Origin: Actinacidiphila acidipaludis
Lineage (GTDB): Bacteria; Actinomycetota; Actinomycetes; Streptomycetales; Streptomycetaceae
Assembly (NCBI RefSeq): GCF_019890725.1
Contig: NZ_JAINZZ010000053.1
Location: 1-54,103, forward strand
Length of the DNA stretch: 54,103 nucleotides
Direction: 5' to 3'
A model generated the notes under the pieces. That model was given only the letters and a program-made list of their open reading frames with translations, had not been told where the DNA came from and ran no database searches. Below, piece by piece: positions 51,539-54,103 of this stretch (position 1 is the stretch's first letter; every line of letters begins with the position of its first letter). Both the position numbers and the translations under genes were made by a program.

Positions 51539-51821
51539 TTCCCCTCCTTGGTAAAAAAATGAATCGGGCCTTCCGTTTTCCGGTGGAAGGGCCAGGTAGG
51601 AGCATGCAGGAACGGCGCCCACGTCTCAAGGGTCTTTATTTGGACATGTCGGCTCCTTTCGGCCAGTGTGACTTGCCGCGTTACTGAAAGCGGAATTGAT
51701 CGTCTCGAATTTTGTCTCGCATTGACCTGGATCAGGAGTCGAAGCAGCGCCGATGAGGACCCAAGCGGACTTAGCCCGCCGCGGCCGAACCCGGCGGGGG
51801 CGCCTGTGGTCGCGTCAGATC

Positions 51822-52060
51822 TACTGCGAGGAACCCGGCGCTCGCCTGCACATCATCCAACCGCGCCGCACGAAGGCCCTGCGGTTTGACGCCGGCGGCC
51901 GGATCGGCTTCGCGAAGATCGTGCACCACCCCGGCACCGAACGAACAACTTCCTCGCCCGGGCGGTTCATGCTGTGTCAGGAACGGCCCACCTGGCCACT
52001 CCCGAACGCTGGCAAGAGCTCGTCCAGAGTGCCTTGCAGAACGGCGACACGGTCACGCTG
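51822..52060 (+). pseudogene. HK97-gp10-like phage protein remnant, copy 2
   Basis: Plus-strand text reads GARLHIIQPRRTKALRFDAG, GRIGFAKIVHHPGTE, then after one missing base at 51942 NNFLARAVHAVSGTAHLATP and ERWQELVQSALQNGD. It is homologous to copy 1 (RRAKALRFDIGGRIVFARVV). Together with copy 1 it brackets the secreted-protein gene. No start or other phage gene is seen. Confidence 0.6.
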
Positions 52061-52105
52061 CCCATCCCCGGGTCGCGCCACCGGCTGACGCGGCCGGCGC
52101 AAGGG

Positions 52106-53278
52106 TCATCGCCGCCCGGCGAGTTCGCGCGCGAGGATCCCGTAGACGTATTCGCTGCTCCAGTCCGTCCCGTCGTGGTCGTTCTCGACGAGGTGGGCCT
52201 CGCGGCGCATTCCCAGGCGCTCGCACACCCGGGTCGAGGCGTCGTTTCGCGTGTCGAGGCGCGCGAAGAGGCGGTGAGCGCCGAGTGTGCGGAACGCTGC
52301 CGCGGCGACCGCGGAGGCGGCTTCGGTGGCGTATCCCTTGCCGCCGTGCCGGGGATGGAAGACCCAGCCGATCTCCACCTGGCGGGCGCGGGGGTCGTCG
52401 AGTTTGAGGACGATCTCACCGATGGGTTCGGGGGATCGGGCACGGCGGACGGCCAGCACCAGCCGGTCGCCGGCCTGCGTCCAGGGACTGCCGTGCGCGA
52501 CTTCGTCGATGACCTGGGCACTGCGTTCCCGGGTGTGCGGCGGACGGTAGAGGTAGCGGGCGACTTCGGGCAGGCGTTGGTAGGCGTACATCGCGTCGAC
52601 GTCGCCGGGTGTGAACAGGTCGATGCGCAGGCGGTCGGTGCGCAGCGGCCACACGACGGGCGGCGCGGGCTCGGGCCAGGCGGGATGGCGTCCGAGGAGG
52701 CGGAGGATCTCGTTCAGCGGTGTGCCGTGCGGGTCCGCCTGTGCGCAGGGCAGGCGGGGGGCGAAGGCGGAGGCGGGGGCGCTGCGGGCAGGGCCGTCGG
52801 GGACGGCCCGGGCCACGGCGAGCGCGGCGTCCAGGAGCCGAGGGCCCAGTTCCACCGGGACTTCCAGGCTCCGGGCCACGTCCCAGGCGTGCACCACGTT
52901 GTCCAGGAGGTGGAAGCCGACAGCGAGGTGGCCGGGGAAGGTCCGTTCGGGGTGGATCTCCGGAAGAAGGAAGGACCGTTCGAGGACGCCGGGTTCGGCG
53001 AAGGCGGTCAGAACCTGCCCGGCGGCGGCCCGGCACGCGGCGGCAGGGTCCGGCTCCTCGGGCCGGGGCTGCCATACCTGTTGGCCGCCCCCGCCCTTCG
53101 CGGCCGCCGCGAACCCCCGGTGCTGCGCGGCCATGTGCGACAGCAGGTCGCGCAGTGTCCACCCGGCACACGGAGTCGGCCGGCCGAGGTCGGCCGCGTT
53201 CATGTGCGCCATCACGTTCACGCCGGCGCGCACCGCCTCGGCGTCGAGTGCGAGAAGGTCCCCGATATTCGTAGGCAT
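52106..53278 (-). CDS. Fusion of a maleylpyruvate-isomerase-like (TIGR03086/DinB) domain and a GNAT acetyltransferase
   Basis: A 390-aa two-domain protein. Residues 1-195: MPTNIGDLLALDAEAVRAGV, PCAGWTLRDLLSHMAAQHRG, FHLLDNVVHAWDVARSLEVP, the mycothiol-type maleylpyruvate-isomerase N-terminal fold with its metal-binding His/Asp pattern. Residues 205-390: LRTDRLRIDLFTPGDVDAMY, VEIGWVFHPRHGGKGYATEA and FARLDTRNDASTRVCERLGM, the GNAT fold that uses acetyl-CoA. Domain order and linkage are unusual. It is divergent from a MarR regulator, so detoxification or resistance is suggested. Substrate unknown. Confidence 0.85.
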   Translation of the reverse strand: MPTNIGDLLALDAEAVRAGVNVMAHMNAADLGRPTPCAGWTLRDLLSHMAAQHRGFAAAAKGGGGQQVWQPRPEEPDPAAACRAAAGQVLTAFAEPGVLERSFLLPEIHPERTFPGHLAVGFHLLDNVVHAWDVARSLEVPVELGPRLLDAALAVARAVPDGPARSAPASAFAPRLPCAQADPHGTPLNEILRLLGRHPAWPEPAPPVVWPLRTDRLRIDLFTPGDVDAMYAYQRLPEVARYLYRPPHTRERSAQVIDEVAHGSPWTQAGDRLVLAVRRARSPEPIGEIVLKLDDPRARQVEIGWVFHPRHGGKGYATEAASAVAAAAFRTLGAHRLFARLDTRNDASTRVCERLGMRREAHLVENDHDGTDWSSEYVYGILARELAGRR

Positions 53279-53308
53279 GCGCTTACGATCTCTCTGTGCC
53301 TATCATCT

Positions 53309-53320
53309 GTCAACGGTGAC
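53309..53320. promoter_or_regulatory. Candidate MarR operator between divergent genes
   Basis: GTCA-ACGG-TGAC, flanked by direct TATCAT repeats at 53301-53306 and 53321-53326, lies in the 54-base gap between the divergent fusion gene and the MarR gene. A MarR dimer binding here could repress both. Inference from position and symmetry. Confidence 0.5.
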
Positions 53321-53332
53321 TATCATGCGGTC

Positions 53333-53776
53333 ATGACGGACGACGACCGCAGCCGCGACCTCGCCGCGATGCTCCATCCGCTGCTCGACTCCCTCCTCAG
53401 CGCGGAACAGCCGATCCTGGCCGCACACGGCCTGTCCATGTGGGGCTACGCGGTACTCGGCGCGCTCGGCGCCGGACCGGTGCGCACGCAGGCCGCGCTC
53501 AGCGAGGCCATCGGCGCGGACAAGACCCGCATCATCACCACCCTCGACAGGCTTCAGGCGGCCGGCCTCATCTCCCGGTCACCGGACCCGGCCGACCGCC
53601 GCGTCCGACTCCTGTCGATCACCGAACGGGGCCGTGACGTCCTCCGCTCGGTGCGCACACAGATCCGCGCGGCCGAGGATCACCTGCTCACCGCCCTCCC
53701 ACCCGCCGACCGCCGCACCTTCCGGCGCGCCCTGAACACCCTGACCAGCAGCAAGAGCCCCAAGCACGGTCCGTGA
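53333..53776 (+). CDS. MarR-family transcriptional regulator
   Basis: A 147-aa winged-helix regulator. HTH region RTQAALSEAIGADKTRIITT, wing LISRSPDPADRRVRLLSITE with the DRR signature, and a C-terminal dimerisation helix ending TLTSSKSPKHGP. ATG 53333 is the only start near the domain. It is divergent from the fusion gene at 52106-53278 and likely controls it and itself in response to a small ligand. Confidence 0.9.
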   Translation: MTDDDRSRDLAAMLHPLLDSLLSAEQPILAAHGLSMWGYAVLGALGAGPVRTQAALSEAIGADKTRIITTLDRLQAAGLISRSPDPADRRVRLLSITERGRDVLRSVRTQIRAAEDHLLTALPPADRRTFRRALNTLTSSKSPKHGP

Positions 53777-53805
53777 GCGATACCCAAAGGCGACGAGGGC
53801 GGCTA

Positions 53806-53860
53806 CGCGCAGAGACTCCTCGACGGCGCCGCTGGGTAGGGCCGTAGGAGTGTCTGCGCG
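53806..53860. terminator. Hairpin downstream of marR
   Basis: CGCGCAGAGACTCCT (53806-53820) and AGGAGTGTCTGCGCG (53846-53860) pair over 15 bp with a single mismatch and a 25-base loop. It starts 30 bases past the marR stop codon. Could also be an element end. Confidence 0.45.
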
Positions 53861-53893
53861 AGTTTCGTGAGCTGGTCGTCCCGGGGGTGGGGT

Positions 53894-54103
53894 GTGGCGC
53901 GGCGTCGGTCGGTGGCGGAGGCGTTGGCGGAGGCGCTGCGGTTGCGGCAGGAGGCCAAGCTGGCAGGCGGGTGCGGCCGCGCAGCCTCAGCGTGCGAAGG
54001 GTTCCCCAGTCCCGCCGCTGACCAGGCACGGCTGGCGGCACAGGGAGAGAAGTCCCTCGAATGCCAGGAAGCAGAGCGCGCCAAGGCTCAACCGAGTTCA
54101 GTG
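53894..54103 (+). CDS. Possible start of a helical protein running off the window
   Basis: From GTG 53894 a frame stays open to the edge: ARRRSVAEALAEALRLRQEA, then GRAASACEGFPSPAADQARL and EKSLECQEAERAKAQPSSV. It is helical and charged. There is no clear ribosome-binding site, and the opposite strand is also open, so a true gene is uncertain. Confidence 0.25.
   Translation, partial: MARRRSVAEALAEALRLRQEAKLAGGCGRAASACEGFPSPAADQARLAAQGEKSLECQEAERAKAQPSSV

Noticed and set aside
1..54103. tRNA, rRNA, CRISPR arrays, replication origin or attachment sites
   Set aside because: None could be recognised by reading; no regular spaced repeats or cloverleaf-like sequences were found.

Overview
This 54.1 kb window comes from a high-GC actinomycete, most likely Streptomyces or a close relative. 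This is inferred from the roughly 70% GC composition with G/C-biased third codon positions, frequent GTG starts, ATGA/GTGA stop-start overlaps, a rifamycin monooxygenase with its upstream inverted repeat, an RsbW-like ATPase, F420/PPOX-type enzymes and a ureABCFGD urease cluster. No rRNA, tRNA, CRISPR array or replication origin was recognised.

Layout. 1-7.6 kb: a TrhA/hemolysin III membrane protein, an anti-sigma-type ATPase, a damaged GlcG/HbpS gene, a MurR/RpiR regulator with a secreted serine hydrolase, a PPOX oxidoreductase, a frameshifted thiM and a quinone-oxidoreductase-like enzyme. 8-12.8 kb: an accessory patch with small immunity-like genes (one Imm51 family), two IS630-type 3' ends, a secreted glycan-binding-like protein and an IS701 remnant. 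13-21.5 kb: an NTF2-like protein, a membrane protein, a VOC protein, a COG4705-like membrane protein with a two-component system, a GlxA-type regulator and a saccharopine-dehydrogenase-like protein. 21.7-24.2 kb: a rifampicin monooxygenase (rox) with a perfect inverted repeat matching the rifamycin-associated element upstream, then a DHFR-like remnant and an EthD protein.

24.3-37.4 kb is the main functional block, a divergent alpha-mannan utilisation locus. The leftward arm carries a ManA-like isomerase with an unusual N-terminal domain, a ROK sugar kinase, a LacI regulator and a GH125 exo-alpha-1,6-mannosidase. The rightward arm carries a Tat-type sugar-binding lipoprotein, two permeases, a GH76 endo-alpha-1,6-mannanase and a GH38 alpha-mannosidase. 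Together they could cut mannan outside the cell, import oligomannosides, trim them to mannose, phosphorylate it and isomerise it to fructose 6-phosphate. No transport ATPase is present, so a shared MsiK-type ATPase is inferred. A GTTAACGATAAC site between the arms is a candidate LacI operator.

37.8-42.6 kb: urease ureA-B-C-F-G-D without ureE. 42.6-54.1 kb: accessory DNA with a 5'-truncated S53 peptidase, an Asp-nucleophile alpha/beta hydrolase, an AAA-ATPase/DUF4276 pair resembling a phage-defence system, IS5 and IS630 debris, two secreted proteins, a DksA/TraR zinc-finger protein, two HK97-gp10-like phage remnants, a maleylpyruvate-isomerase-like/GNAT fusion and a divergent MarR regulator.

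Several broken genes (near 9108, 46116, 46903, 50403, 51235 and 51942) would each be restored by one base in a short G or C run. Assembly indels must therefore be excluded before these are treated as genuine pseudogenes.
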